The position numbers were made by a program, and so were the translations under genes. From positions 1 to 59,250 of the forward strand of contig JBFLYZ010000018.1 of assembly GCA_040756415.1 (NCBI GenBank): DNA of 59,250 nt, read 5' to 3'. Below are positions 17,235 through 26,085 of the stretch, one piece after another. Numbering within the stretch: position 1 is the stretch's first letter; each line of letters starts with the position of its first letter. Source of the stretch: JBFLYZ01 sp040756415 (lineage in GTDB: Bacteria > Bacteroidota > Bacteroidia > JADZBD01). Under the pieces are notes generated by a model. It worked only from the letters and a program-made list of their open reading frames with translations, was not told the origin of the DNA and searched no databases.

Positions 17235-18212
17235 CTACTCTGCCATTGTCAGCCTGGTTGATGCGGTCTTGCCGCCCGAGTTCAGCACGCAGATGTAGGT
17301 GCCTGGCTCCAGGTCGGAAATGCTGAACTGTGAGTGATAAGTGCCCGGGTACAGTTTCTGGGCCATAAGCAGCGTTTTGACCAGCTTCCCGTTCATGTCG
17401 TAGATCTCAATGAAGCTGACCGAATGGGTAGAAATGGTATAACGCATATTCAGCTCACCGCCTGTGGGATTCGGATAGGCCTGGATGTTGTCAGCATTAA
17501 GGCTGTCGTAAGGCATTTGTTTTATTTCCGGATCAGTCACCACTTCTGCCGTTTCCACAGCCTGGTTATTGTGATCCTCTACCGGGAGAAAAACCATCTT
17601 GCCCATGATCAGCTCCTGCTCCGGCATCGTATCTGCAGGAAGCGGTGCCTGTCTTTTCATGGTATCTTCCGGAAGGAATTGGGCTTCGCCCAGGGGTTTA
17701 TTGTTTGCCGGGAGGGTGCATTTACTGACGGTATTCTTGCCTGTTACGGTGGTTACCTTAGACTTTCCCGTTACCACAGGGGTTTGGGTGAGAACCGTAT
17801 CACCTGTAAGTATCATCTCGCCTTTCACCGTGTTCTTCTCCGCGGGAATTTCTATGGCCACATCGCCCATCACCTGGCCGGTAACGGTCTGGCAACTGAA
17901 CAGCATGGTGCCGAACACCAGGAACAGAGCCATGGCAAAGGCCCTTGCGGGAGAGGCGTTACGGGGCAGGCCGGTCAGCGGAACCCTGATATCGAAAGGC
18001 CGGCTCACCTGAGCGGCATTGAAACGGCCGCATATTTTTTGTCCCTGGTTCTGAAGGAACACTTCAGCGATCTCCTCATCGGTCTTGCCGGTAAAATCAT
18101 ATACTGATTTCTGGCAGGAGGCGCAGAAAGCGCCTTTGGCATCGGGTGTCATCCTGCCCCAGTCCTCGTGACAGGGCTTCGGGATACGGATCTCAAATTT
18201 TTGTGCGCTCAT
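17235..18212 (-). CDS. Protein with N-terminal CxxC domain, one membrane segment and T9SS C-terminal domain
   Basis: This 325-residue protein starts with a soluble domain of about 75 residues carrying FCASCQKSVYDFTGKTDEEI and a later ICGRF Cys, a zinc-ribbon-like head seen in several Bacteroidota proteins. A hydrophobic segment (about 90-105, AFAMALFLVFGTMLFSC) follows. Then comes a Thr/Val-rich low-complexity region, and finally a type A T9SS sorting domain (AYPNPTGGELNMRY, IEIYDMNGKLVKTLL, LEPGTYICVLNSGG). There is no normal N-terminal signal peptide, so either the internal segment acts as one or the sorting domain is not used. It has its own terminator. Confidence 0.8.
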   Translation of the reverse strand: MSAQKFEIRIPKPCHEDWGRMTPDAKGAFCASCQKSVYDFTGKTDEEIAEVFLQNQGQKICGRFNAAQVSRPFDIRVPLTGLPRNASPARAFAMALFLVFGTMLFSCQTVTGQVMGDVAIEIPAEKNTVKGEMILTGDTVLTQTPVVTGKSKVTTVTGKNTVSKCTLPANNKPLGEAQFLPEDTMKRQAPLPADTMPEQELIMGKMVFLPVEDHNNQAVETAEVVTDPEIKQMPYDSLNADNIQAYPNPTGGELNMRYTISTHSVSFIEIYDMNGKLVKTLLMAQKLYPGTYHSQFSISDLEPGTYICVLNSGGKTASTRLTMAE

Positions 18213-18326
18213 GACTATAAGGGTTGTTTGATATTAAGATGACGGCCTTTTACGGATTCCACAAAAACCCGAAAAAGAATTTCACCTCCGGGCCCGGAAT
18301 AGCCCTTCCTCCTCGGCAATTTTCCA

Positions 18327-18334
18327 TAAATTTG
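18327..18334 (+). promoter_or_regulatory. -7 box directly before prfA
   Basis: TAAATTTG matches TAnnTTTG and ends only 5 nt before the ATG at 18340, so the transcript may have almost no 5' leader. No -33 TTG is clear. Confidence 0.5.
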
Positions 18335-18339
18335 CGCTC

Positions 18340-19416
18340 ATGCTTGAAAAGCTGGAAGCCATAAAAAGACGCTGGGAAGAGGTTGAACAGCAGCTTTCTG
18401 ACCCGAAAGTGATATCGGACATGAAGCTCTTTACCAGGCTCAACAAAGAGTATAAGGAGCTGGGCGAGATCGTTGCGGTTTACCGCAACTATAAGGATGT
18501 GCTGGGCAATATAGAGTTCAATAAGGACGTGCTGGCCAATGAGAAAGATGCCGAGCTGAAGGAAATGGCCCGTACCGACCTGGTGGAGCTGGAGACTAAG
18601 AAAGTACAGATGGAAAACCAGATCAAGCAGCTCATGATCCCCAAGGACCCGGAAGACTCGAAGAATGCCGTGGTGGAGATACGGGCGGGAACAGGAGGCG
18701 ATGAGGCCAGCATCTTTGCGGGCGACCTTTACCGCATGTATACCCGTTATTGCGAGCGGAAAGGCTTTAAAATAGAGGTGGTTGACGTATCGGAGGGCAC
18801 CATGGGCGGATATAAAGAGATTGTATTTAATGTAATAGGGGATAACGCGTACGGCACGCTCAAATTCGAATCGGGTGTGCACCGGGTTCAGCGCGTACCT
18901 GAAACCGAGCAGCAGGGAAGGGTGCATACTTCGGCAGCGACCGTAGTCATTTTACCCGAGGCCGAGGATGTGGACGTGGAGATCAACCCGGCCGACCTGG
19001 AGTACCAGACCGCGCGTTCGAGCGGTGCGGGCGGGCAGAACGTGAACAAGGTGGAGACCAAGGTGCAGCTCACCCACAAGCCCACGGGCATCGTGGTGAC
19101 CTGCCAGGTAGAACGTTCGCAGCATGCCAACCGCGAACGCGCCCTGCAGATGCTGCGCACCAAACTGTACGAGATCGAAGTGCAAAAGCACCTGGAAGAG
19201 ACCACCAAGAAAAGAAAGACCATGGTTTCCACGGGCGACCGCTCGGCCAAGATCCGTACCTACAACTACCCCCAGAACAGGGTGACCGATCACCGAATAG
19301 GCCTCACCAGCTATAATCTTACCTCTTTTGTTGACGGTGAGATACAGGAGTTCATAGACGCGCTGCAGGTGGCGGAAAATGCCGAACGATTAAAGGAGGG
19401 AGGGGTGCTGGCCTGA
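18340..19416 (+). CDS. prfA: Peptide chain release factor 1
   Basis: This 358-residue factor recognises UAA and UAG and triggers peptide release on the ribosome. The catalytic GGQ is at 231-233 inside RSSGAGGQNVNKVET. The stop-codon-reading PxT element appears as PET at 187-189, which marks RF1 rather than RF2 (SPF). Length is normal and there is no programmed frameshift. Its TGA stop overlaps the ATG of pyrF by one base, so the two are coupled. Confidence 0.97.
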   Translation: MLEKLEAIKRRWEEVEQQLSDPKVISDMKLFTRLNKEYKELGEIVAVYRNYKDVLGNIEFNKDVLANEKDAELKEMARTDLVELETKKVQMENQIKQLMIPKDPEDSKNAVVEIRAGTGGDEASIFAGDLYRMYTRYCERKGFKIEVVDVSEGTMGGYKEIVFNVIGDNAYGTLKFESGVHRVQRVPETEQQGRVHTSAATVVILPEAEDVDVEINPADLEYQTARSSGAGGQNVNKVETKVQLTHKPTGIVVTCQVERSQHANRERALQMLRTKLYEIEVQKHLEETTKKRKTMVSTGDRSAKIRTYNYPQNRVTDHRIGLTSYNLTSFVDGEIQEFIDALQVAENAERLKEGGVLA

Positions 19417-20231
19417 TGACGCGCGCGGAGCTCTTTGATATCATTAAAAAGAAAAGGTCCTTTCTCTGCATAGGCCTCGATACCGACCTTAACCTCATAC
19501 CGCGCCACCTCCATGGCACGGGCGACCCGGTTTTCGAGTTCAACAAACAGATCATCGATGCGACCAAAGACCTGTGTGCGGCCTATAAGCCCAATACCGC
19601 CTTTTACGAAAGCCTGGGCTCCGCGGGCTGGGAGTCGCTCGAAAAGACCATCCATTATATCAGGGACACCTGCCCCGATGTGTTCAGCATAGCCGATGCC
19701 AAGCGGGGCGATATAGGCAATACATCGGCCATGTACGCCCGCTGTTTCTTTGACCTGATGGATTTTGATGCCGTTACGGTGGCGCCTTACATGGGCGAGG
19801 ATTCGGTAACGCCTTTTCTTCAGTATGAAGGCAAATGGGTCATCCTTCTGGCGCTGACATCCAATAAGGGAGCCGATGATTTTCAGAAGCCGGGCAGGCT
19901 GTTTGAGAACGTATTGAACATTTCCAGGAAATGGGGAGATGCCGATAACCTGATGTATGTGATCGGTGCCACTCAGGCCGGCATGCTGGCTGAAGTGCGC
20001 AAGATCGTACCGGATAATTTCCTGCTGGTGCCCGGGATAGGGGCGCAGGGCGGCAGCCTGCAGGAAGTGGCCAGGTACGGCATGAACGCCCAGTGCGGGC
20101 TGCTGGTCAACTCATCGCGTAGCATCATCTATGCGGGCAGCGGCCATGATTTTGCGGAAAAGGCCCGCGCGGAAGCCATGCGCATCCAGGAAGAGATGCA
20201 AGGCCTTCTGAAAGGAGCGGAAATAATTTGA
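19416..20231 (+). CDS. pyrF: Orotidine 5'-phosphate decarboxylase, long (type 2) form
   Basis: This 271-residue enzyme makes UMP from OMP, the last step of pyrimidine synthesis. The N-terminal LCIGLDTDLNLIPRHL gives the substrate-binding Asp. The catalytic block SIADAKRGDIGNTSAMYAR carries the Asp-Lys-x-x-Asp set near residue 90, and FLLVPGIGAQGGSLQEV is the phosphate-binding loop. The length fits the group II enzymes of Bacteroidota and mycobacteria. It is fused into the prfA transcript through a TGATG junction. No other pyr gene is in the window. Confidence 0.95.
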   Translation: MTRAELFDIIKKKRSFLCIGLDTDLNLIPRHLHGTGDPVFEFNKQIIDATKDLCAAYKPNTAFYESLGSAGWESLEKTIHYIRDTCPDVFSIADAKRGDIGNTSAMYARCFFDLMDFDAVTVAPYMGEDSVTPFLQYEGKWVILLALTSNKGADDFQKPGRLFENVLNISRKWGDADNLMYVIGATQAGMLAEVRKIVPDNFLLVPGIGAQGGSLQEVARYGMNAQCGLLVNSSRSIIYAGSGHDFAEKARAEAMRIQEEMQGLLKGAEII

Positions 20232-20281
20232 TCGGGACCGGCACACCCCGCTGGCCCCCGCTGAAAAACATCTGCCTGAGC

Positions 20282-20476
20282 TCAGGCGCGGCCCTGCATA
20301 AACCAATTGAGGCATTGCATGTAAGCATCGCGCTGGCCCTCGGCCATCGCCTCGCGTCCGAAATTACATTCTGACTGCGACTGCTGTATCAGCCGGGTAG
20401 AATGATCGATCTGGCTGTTCAGCCATTTTACAAATTCCATCAGTTGCTCGGGGCTCGGAGTTATGGTCGTTCTCAT
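20282..20476 (-). CDS. Small hypothetical protein
   Basis: This 64-residue soluble protein is predicted to be one long helical hairpin (SPEQLMEFVKWLNSQIDHSTRLIQQ, then REAMAEGQRDAYMQCLNWFM). No family is recognised. The codon pattern and a clean ATG support a real gene, and it lies 25 nt after the start of nothing else on this strand, between convergent pyrF and the upstream MltF-like gene (25 nt away). It could be cotranscribed with the MltF-like gene only if that gene's stop at 20502 is read through, which its position allows. Confidence 0.55.
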   Translation of the reverse strand: MRTTITPSPEQLMEFVKWLNSQIDHSTRLIQQSQSECNFGREAMAEGQRDAYMQCLNWFMQGRA

Positions 20477-20501
20477 GGTTGGGGGATTTTACGGGTTCAA
20501 C

Positions 20502-22007
20502 TTATTCTTTTGCTAATTGTTCAACGGGTTTTTCATTGATCACGTTCTTATAATGTTCGTAACGGTCAAGTATCTGGCGCACGTAATTGGAAGGCTCGTA
20601 ACCCCTGCAGTAACCGAACTTCACCACGGCATCGTTGTAATATTGCGGATTGGCCTTCTGTTCGATGAAATACTCCACGTTATCCTCCCATTTATCGGGG
20701 TCCCTTTTATATTTGATGGCCAGGTTGCGCGCATCAATGATATGGCCTAAGCCAACATTATAGGAGGCCAGCACGAATTTGATGCGCTCCTTTTCGTCCG
20801 GTATGTGGTCTTTCCAGTAATTGTCCATGCGTATCAGCAGGCTGGTGCCCGCGCGTATGCTTTCACCGGGCGTGGCCGCCATGCTGTCTATGCCGTAAAA
20901 GGCCGAGGTGGCCGGTATGATCTGCATCAGGCCGTAGGCCCCGGCCCATGAGCGCGCCTCCGGGTTGAAATGCGATTCCTGGTAGATCATGGCCGCCAGC
21001 AGCCGCCAGTCCCAGCCCAGCTTGTTGCTGTATTTGATGATCAGGTCATCATATACCGAAATCTTTCCTCCCGTATTTGAAAAGTATTCGCTCCCTATCC
21101 TTTCTTCGGCCGCCTTGGGGTTACGGAAGTACTTGTCGTAGATGAAGGCGAACTCGCCCGAAGCCCTCTTCTCTGCCAGCCAGGCATTGATGGCCGCTTT
21201 CAGCAGCACCGCGTTCTTACGCACCGCCCAGGCCACGCGCTGCGGAAAACTGATAGCCGTTTTAACATCGATGTTGGGATAATAGGTCTGGTTGATGAGG
21301 GCGATATTCTCATCGGCAACCGTAAAGTCGATGGTGCCATCGGCTACCATGGAGATGAGCTGTTCGGTCTCGCAATTGCCCGGAGCCTCCACAATATTGA
21401 TCCTGCCCCCTATCTCATCGGAAAGGTTCTTCAGGCGCTCGTAGAACGAAGACCCCCTTCTTACGCAAACAAATTTTCCCGAGAGATCGACCGGGTTACG
21501 GACCAGTTTTTTTTCTACCTGCTCGTACGAAAGTGTTTTCCACTTTTCCGGCTTGCGCTGCACCAGCACCTGGCGCGTGAAAAGCATGGGCTCGGTGAAA
21601 GATACCACGCGCGAACGATCAGCGGTAACGGTCAGATTGGCGGCAATGATATCGGCTTCACCGCGGTTAAGCTGATCGAAAATGGTGTTCATGTCCCGAG
21701 CCACCACAATATCCAGCTCCAGGTTCTGCGAGCGCGCAAATGAGCTCAGCAGCTCGTATTCATACCCCATCAGCTCGCCCTTGTATACAAAATAGCCGGT
21801 GGTGCTGTTGTCGGTAAGCGCAATGATGCGTCCGCGCTGGCGTATCTTGTCCAGGTCGAAACTGAAAGCCGAACTATCGGAGTCGGAAGGCGGGGTGTCG
21901 CCAGCGCTATCGCCTGGCGAGCAGAACCTGGAGTGAAAGATATAAAGCAGCAGTACCGCACTGAGCATGTACATCGTTGCTTTGGCTTTTATGGCTGGGG
22001 CAACCAT
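20502..22007 (-). CDS. MltF-like membrane-bound lytic transglycosylase
   Basis: This 501-residue protein combines an N-terminal solute-binding domain (SBP type 3, about 60-300, with RIIALTDNSTTGYFVYKGELMGYEYEL at its start) and a C-terminal goose-type/SLT lysozyme domain (about 310-480). The SLT domain has the catalytic Glu in AMIYQESHFNPEARSW and the following AYGLMQIIPATSAFYG. Such enzymes cut the MurNAc-GlcNAc bond with formation of an anhydro sugar, and the front domain modulates activity. A short hydrophobic segment and a Cys (FHSRFC) near residue 27 suggest lipid anchoring. It works in the periplasm on peptidoglycan. Confidence 0.9.
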   Translation of the reverse strand: MVAPAIKAKATMYMLSAVLLLYIFHSRFCSPGDSAGDTPPSDSDSSAFSFDLDKIRQRGRIIALTDNSTTGYFVYKGELMGYEYELLSSFARSQNLELDIVVARDMNTIFDQLNRGEADIIAANLTVTADRSRVVSFTEPMLFTRQVLVQRKPEKWKTLSYEQVEKKLVRNPVDLSGKFVCVRRGSSFYERLKNLSDEIGGRINIVEAPGNCETEQLISMVADGTIDFTVADENIALINQTYYPNIDVKTAISFPQRVAWAVRKNAVLLKAAINAWLAEKRASGEFAFIYDKYFRNPKAAEERIGSEYFSNTGGKISVYDDLIIKYSNKLGWDWRLLAAMIYQESHFNPEARSWAGAYGLMQIIPATSAFYGIDSMAATPGESIRAGTSLLIRMDNYWKDHIPDEKERIKFVLASYNVGLGHIIDARNLAIKYKRDPDKWEDNVEYFIEQKANPQYYNDAVVKFGYCRGYEPSNYVRQILDRYEHYKNVINEKPVEQLAKE

Positions 22008-22116
22008 AAGACCTCCCTTTCCGCTGTTAACTTACAAGAACGCCACTGTTATGCTTTTGTACGCCAGCATGCAGGGTATAGTTACAGATTTAGCCGGGGC
22101 CCTTAAACCGAATGAT

Positions 22117-22124
22117 TAATTTTG
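22117..22124 (+). promoter_or_regulatory. -7 box directly before the CoA-type NUDIX gene
   Basis: TAATTTTG matches TAnnTTTG and ends 4 nt before the GTG start at 22129. This suggests a leaderless or nearly leaderless transcript. Confidence 0.5.
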
Positions 22125-22128
22125 TCCT

Positions 22129-22767
22129 GTGTTCGATAAATTTATAGCCCGGCTGGCCGAAGAGCTGAAAAAGCCCCTTCCTGGAGAGGAGGCGCAACAC
22201 CGCATGGCCCCGCTTTTACGCCAAAAACAGATCTTTTATAAAGACCGCTTGCAGGCCGCCCGCAAGGCTGCCGTGCTGATGCTCTTTTATCCGTTTAATC
22301 AGTCCGTTTATACCGTGCTCATGCTGCGTGCCGATTATCCCGGCACCCATGGGGGACAGGTGAGCTTCCCTGGCGGGCGTTTCGAGCCGGAAGACGCAAC
22401 GTACGAACATGCAGCCCTGCGCGAGGCAAAGGAAGAGATAGGCATAGTGCCTGAAAAGGTAAAATTGCTCGGCCGGCTGACCCCTCTGTATATACCGCCC
22501 AGCGATTTCCTGGTGCATCCCGTTACGGGATACAGCCCCGAGCGGCCCGATTTCGTACTGGATACCACCGAAGTGGACAGGATACTGGAAGTAAGCATTG
22601 CCGAGCTGCTGGACAGCACGAACATGAAGGCCAAGCAGATCATGCACCGCAGCACGGGAATGCCGGTGGATACTCCGTATTTCGATATTCAGGGACAAAC
22701 CGTTTGGGGAGCAACGGCCATGATGCTGAGCGAGCTGAATGAAATTATCAGGAAATGCCTGAAATGA
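22129..22767 (+). CDS. NUDIX hydrolase, CoA pyrophosphatase type (NudL-like)
   Basis: This 212-residue protein uses a GTG start. The segment VLMLRADYPGTHGGQVSFPGGRFEPED, followed by ALREAKEEIGI, combines the UPF0035 signature of CoA pyrophosphatases with the Nudix box. Family members split CoA or its oxidised forms into 3',5'-ADP and phosphopantetheine. The remaining body (RLTPLYIPPSDFLVHPVTGY) is the usual CoA-hydrolase core. Substrate is inferred from this signature only. It is followed by a bidirectional terminator shared with the convergent gene. Confidence 0.88.
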   Translation: MFDKFIARLAEELKKPLPGEEAQHRMAPLLRQKQIFYKDRLQAARKAAVLMLFYPFNQSVYTVLMLRADYPGTHGGQVSFPGGRFEPEDATYEHAALREAKEEIGIVPEKVKLLGRLTPLYIPPSDFLVHPVTGYSPERPDFVLDTTEVDRILEVSIAELLDSTNMKAKQIMHRSTGMPVDTPYFDIQGQTVWGATAMMLSELNEIIRKCLK

Positions 22768-22794
22768 AAAAACGCGCTGGAACTCAGCGCGTTT
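22766..22794. terminator. Bidirectional terminator between convergent genes
   Basis: AAACGCGCTG pairs with CAGCGCGTTT around a 5-nt loop. A-runs on one side and T-runs on the other serve both strands; the minus-strand U-tract is the longer. The feature overlaps the last bases of the plus-strand NUDIX gene. Confidence 0.8.
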
Positions 22795-22811
22795 AAAATC
22801 GTCTTAGCCGT

Positions 22812-23603
22812 TTACTTCTTCTTGAACTCCGTCACCTGGTTGTCGTAGCACAGGTAGTAACCCCCTTTCAGAAGGGTGGAAACATCGATGTCCTTGCCAT
22901 ATCCCTTCTTCACGATAGTGCCGTAATAATCGTATATCTCGTACATGGTGGCATCGGTAAAGGTGATCTTGTTGTTCTTGTTCAACGCGTAATCGAGCTT
23001 GGGGCTGCTGGAAACGATCTTCACCGCGGCCGATACCTTGGGAGAGCTGGTAAAACCTACCTGCTTGACGCGGAACTGGTTTTCGCCCGAATGCAGGCTG
23101 ACGTTAAAGGAATATTCATGCTGGCCGGGAGTACCCTTGCCATCCACCTCGCCTACCCTCACCCACTTGTTCCAGCGGAACTGTTCAACGATATAAGGGA
23201 GGGAGCCCTGCTCGCCCTTGGTGGTCCACTTGAGCAGGCCATCCGGGGTAATGCTCATGCTGATGAGCTCAAACGTAGGCTTGGGCTTTACCGCTTCAGG
23301 GTTCAGCACCTTGGGGCTGCATCCGTCCTTATAGCGGATCTCAATGGTCACCTTATCACCGAACTTAAGCTGGCGCTGGGTGAGATCGATCTCGAAAGCG
23401 CTCGAATTGATCTCGTCATTGGTGGTCTGGCCGTTCACGCGCACCTCGTACGTGCAGAATCCTACACCCGAGCTGGCCACGCTGTTCTGAACATATATAT
23501 TCTTATCCTGGTACTGACCGTCAATAACAATGGTGCCGGCATCCAGCGATGAGGTAAACAGGAGAAATAAAGCAGATAGTACGAAAAGGTGTGTCTTTTT
23601 CAT
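22812..23603 (-). CDS. Secreted protein with a degenerate T9SS-like C-terminus
   Basis: This protein has 263 residues from ATG 23603, which gives a good signal peptide (THLFVLSALFLLFTSSLDAG). The upstream ATG at 23657 would add 18 residues that spoil it. The protein is beta-rich with a paired Cys (GFCTYEV and KDGCSPK) and ends in MYEIYDYYGTIVKKGYGKDI, then STLLKGGYYLCYDNQVTEFKKK. This mirrors a T9SS sorting domain (D..G..V, then L..G.Y) but is shorter and ends in lysines. Function is unknown. It has its own terminator. Confidence 0.75.
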   Translation of the reverse strand: MKKTHLFVLSALFLLFTSSLDAGTIVIDGQYQDKNIYVQNSVASSGVGFCTYEVRVNGQTTNDEINSSAFEIDLTQRQLKFGDKVTIEIRYKDGCSPKVLNPEAVKPKPTFELISMSITPDGLLKWTTKGEQGSLPYIVEQFRWNKWVRVGEVDGKGTPGQHEYSFNVSLHSGENQFRVKQVGFTSSPKVSAAVKIVSSSPKLDYALNKNNKITFTDATMYEIYDYYGTIVKKGYGKDIDVSTLLKGGYYLCYDNQVTEFKKK

Positions 23604-23700
23604 TGCATCAGATAAATTTCGTCTGCAAATATAGCGAATTTGTCGATAATAAGTCAAATCTCAGGGGTAGTATTTTATCAACAGGGGAGCTCTAAACCCT

Positions 23701-23889
23701 TCAATGTAACCACTTTACGGCTATGCGGAAAAGGAAGAACAGCAGCACCAGGGCTACCAGCACTACCCATACCCCTTTATAGTAGGCCCGGCTAACCGGA
23801 AGGTCCTTGCGGTAAGCCCAGAACATGGCCGCAACGAAAGCGATGAAGAAGGCTACAGCGAAGATGATCTGTCCGGTGGAAAAATGCAT
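23701..23889 (-). CDS. Small two-helix membrane protein
   Basis: This protein has 62 residues from ATG 23889. There are two hydrophobic helices (FAVAFFIAFVAAMFWAY and GVWVVLVALVLLFFLF) separated by a basic turn RKDLPVSRAYYKG. The longer frame to 23970 would run into the divergent WG-repeat gene and adds a non-membrane prefix, so the inner ATG is chosen. Just upstream, TAATTTCG (23900-23893) is a near-consensus -7 box only 3 nt from the start. I recognise no function; many such small proteins are conserved in Bacteroidota. Confidence 0.65.
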   Translation of the reverse strand: MHFSTGQIIFAVAFFIAFVAAMFWAYRKDLPVSRAYYKGVWVVLVALVLLFFLFRIAVKWLH

Positions 23890-23955
23890 GGCCGAAATTA
23901 CATCTTTTCGACCTACCTGGCACAGGTATTCGCATGCCCGGAGGGCAAGGTTTAG

Positions 23956-23963
23956 TATTTTTG
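23956..23963 (+). promoter_or_regulatory. -7 box directly before the WG-repeat gene
   Basis: TATTTTTG matches TAnnTTTG and ends 5 nt before the ATG at 23969, again pointing to a very short or absent leader. Confidence 0.5.
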
Positions 23964-23968
23964 CGGCC

Positions 23969-26077
23969 ATGAAGCTGCGCGCACTGTTGGCATTTGTATT
24001 GCTTTCTTCCGGCTTACTGGCCGGTAAGCTGGAAAAAGGTTTCGTGGCGCTTTCTATCTACGATTATTTCAAGGCCAGATCACTTTTTTATTCCTCCCTG
24101 AAAAAGCATCCCTGCGCTGCCGCATACGGGCTGGCCATCATTTATTCGCGTACCGACAATCCTTTTCATCATCTTGATTCAGCAAGAAAATTCGTGCTGC
24201 TATCAGAAAAGAGCTATGCCACGATCTCCAAAAAAGAGAAAGAACGTATAGCCCGGCTGAACATCACGCCACTGGCCATTACCGACCTGCGGGAGAACAT
24301 TTGCAAAAAAGCCTTCGAAAAGGCAGCCAATGAGAACAGCCTTGACGCGCTGAACAAATTCATCTCCGACTGGCCCAGCGCGGCGCAGGCGAAAGAGGCC
24401 ATTAACCTGCGTAATGCCCTGGCCTTTTCCATCGCCAAAAAGTCCGACACCTGGCAATCGTACAAGGATTTCATGGAAAAATATCCCGGGGCGAAGGAGT
24501 TTGGCGAGGCCAAGCACCTGTACGAGTATACGCTCTACCTGTCCTATACCCATAGCGGCAGCATAGGCAGCTACGAGAAGTTCATCAGCGAGCACCCGCA
24601 AAACCCCTATGCTGACGATGCGCAGGACATGATCTACAAGCTGAGCACGCCCGATGGAACAATAGAGCAATACCACGCTTTTGTAAAAAAATATCCGTTG
24701 AACAGGAACAATGAAGCAGCCTGGCACCTCATCTACACCCTCTATACGGCCGACTCCCGGTCCGAATCGATCAAAAAATTCCTGGAGGCATTTCCCGATT
24801 TTCCCAATGCCAGTCTGGTACTGCGCGACCTGGAGCTTTCCCGGCTGGTCCTTTTACCGGTGCGGCAGAACAATAAATGGGGCTACTGCGATACCAGCGG
24901 GACGATACGCATAGAACCCCGTTTCGAGCGATGCGAGCAGTTCTCAGAAGGCCTGGCGGAAGTAGAGCTGAACGGGAAAATTGGATTCATCGATAAGGCC
25001 GGCAATCTGGTATTCGACTACCGCTTCCAGGAAGTGGACGCATTCAGGAACGGGTACTGCGTGGTGAAAGAGAACGACCGTTACGGGATGATACAGAAGA
25101 CCGGCAAGTTCATCGTTCCGCTTGAATTTGATGAAGTGAAGGATTTCTCTGACGGACTGGCCGCTGTAAAAAAGCAGGGTAAATACGGCTATTACAATAA
25201 AAGCGGCAAGCAGGTGATCGAGTGCATCTACGAGAACGCGGGCGAATTCTCGGAGGGAATGGCGGTGGTCATTGTGGGAGGCAAATACGGCTACATCAGC
25301 AAGGCAGGCGATATCGCGATCTCCTGCGTGTTCGAATGGGCGGCCCCGTTCAGCGGTGGCGCGGCCCGGGTGAAAAAAGACGGCCGGTACGGTATCATCA
25401 ACCCTAAGGGCGAATTCATCGTTCCCAGCGAATACGACCTGGTATTTGATTACAGCGAGGGCCTGGCCCTGGTCGTGAAAGAGGGAAAATGCGGCTATAT
25501 CGGAAAGAAGGGAGAAGTGGCCATTCCCCTGCAGTACGATTACTCGCCTGTGATCAATATGCAGAACAACAGTTTTCATAACGGGCTGGCCGTGGTGATC
25601 CTCAAAGGGAAAAAAGGCATGATCGATACCACGGGCAAAATGGTCATACCGGCCGAGTATGCTGACCTGCTGCCTTTCAGCAACGGCCTGGCCGCGGCCC
25701 GTAAAAAGCTCAAGTACGGGTATATCGACCGAAAGAACAAACTGGTCATACCTTATTCCTACTATTACGCCTCTTCTTTTTCGGAAGGACTGGCGCTGGT
25801 AGAGAAAGACGACCTGTACGGTTTCATCGATGCGAAGAAAAAAACGATCATTCCTTTTGAATATGAAGAGGCTTCGGATTTCAGCAAGGGGATGACCTTT
25901 GTGACGCTCGATGGCAAAAAAGGCATACTGGGCAGCGGCAATGAACCGATCCTGCCCTGCGAAATGGACGAGATCACCGAAACCGGCAACGACATCGTAT
26001 TGCTTGAGAAGAACGGGAAAAGCGCGTATTTCAACCTGAACTCGCGAAAAATGATCTGGAAGGAAGAAGGCTTCTGA
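23969..26077 (+). CDS. WG-repeat protein with N-terminal TPR-like repeats
   Basis: This protein has 702 residues from ATG 23969; the open frame to 23825 is antisense to the small membrane protein and is rejected. After a signal peptide (RALLAFVLLSSGLLAG), about 100-285 holds helical repeats such as WQSYKDFMEKYPGAKEFGEAK and SYEKFISEHPQNPYADDA. From about 290 to the end there are some ten WG repeats of about 45 residues (KWGYCDTSGTIRIEPRFE, KIGFIDKAGNLVFDYRF, KYGYYNKSGKQVIECIY and so on). WG repeats form beta-rich binding surfaces of unknown ligand. It is secreted and converges, with an 8-nt gap, on a lipoprotein sharing the helical repeat. Confidence 0.88.
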   Translation: MKLRALLAFVLLSSGLLAGKLEKGFVALSIYDYFKARSLFYSSLKKHPCAAAYGLAIIYSRTDNPFHHLDSARKFVLLSEKSYATISKKEKERIARLNITPLAITDLRENICKKAFEKAANENSLDALNKFISDWPSAAQAKEAINLRNALAFSIAKKSDTWQSYKDFMEKYPGAKEFGEAKHLYEYTLYLSYTHSGSIGSYEKFISEHPQNPYADDAQDMIYKLSTPDGTIEQYHAFVKKYPLNRNNEAAWHLIYTLYTADSRSESIKKFLEAFPDFPNASLVLRDLELSRLVLLPVRQNNKWGYCDTSGTIRIEPRFERCEQFSEGLAEVELNGKIGFIDKAGNLVFDYRFQEVDAFRNGYCVVKENDRYGMIQKTGKFIVPLEFDEVKDFSDGLAAVKKQGKYGYYNKSGKQVIECIYENAGEFSEGMAVVIVGGKYGYISKAGDIAISCVFEWAAPFSGGAARVKKDGRYGIINPKGEFIVPSEYDLVFDYSEGLALVVKEGKCGYIGKKGEVAIPLQYDYSPVINMQNNSFHNGLAVVILKGKKGMIDTTGKMVIPAEYADLLPFSNGLAAARKKLKYGYIDRKNKLVIPYSYYYASSFSEGLALVEKDDLYGFIDAKKKTIIPFEYEEASDFSKGMTFVTLDGKKGILGSGNEPILPCEMDEITETGNDIVLLEKNGKSAYFNLNSRKMIWKEEGF

Positions 26078-26085
26078 CCGGAGCC

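Noticed and set aside
18340..19416. Possible release factor 2 with programmed frameshift
   Set aside because: The frame is uninterrupted and the codon-reading motif is PET, an RF1 feature.
20274..20287. Perfect 14-bp palindrome GCCTGAGCTCAGGC between pyrF and the small gene
   Set aside because: It has no loop and no U-run, so it is not a terminator. It overlaps the stop codon of the small gene. It could be a protein site, but nothing else supports that.
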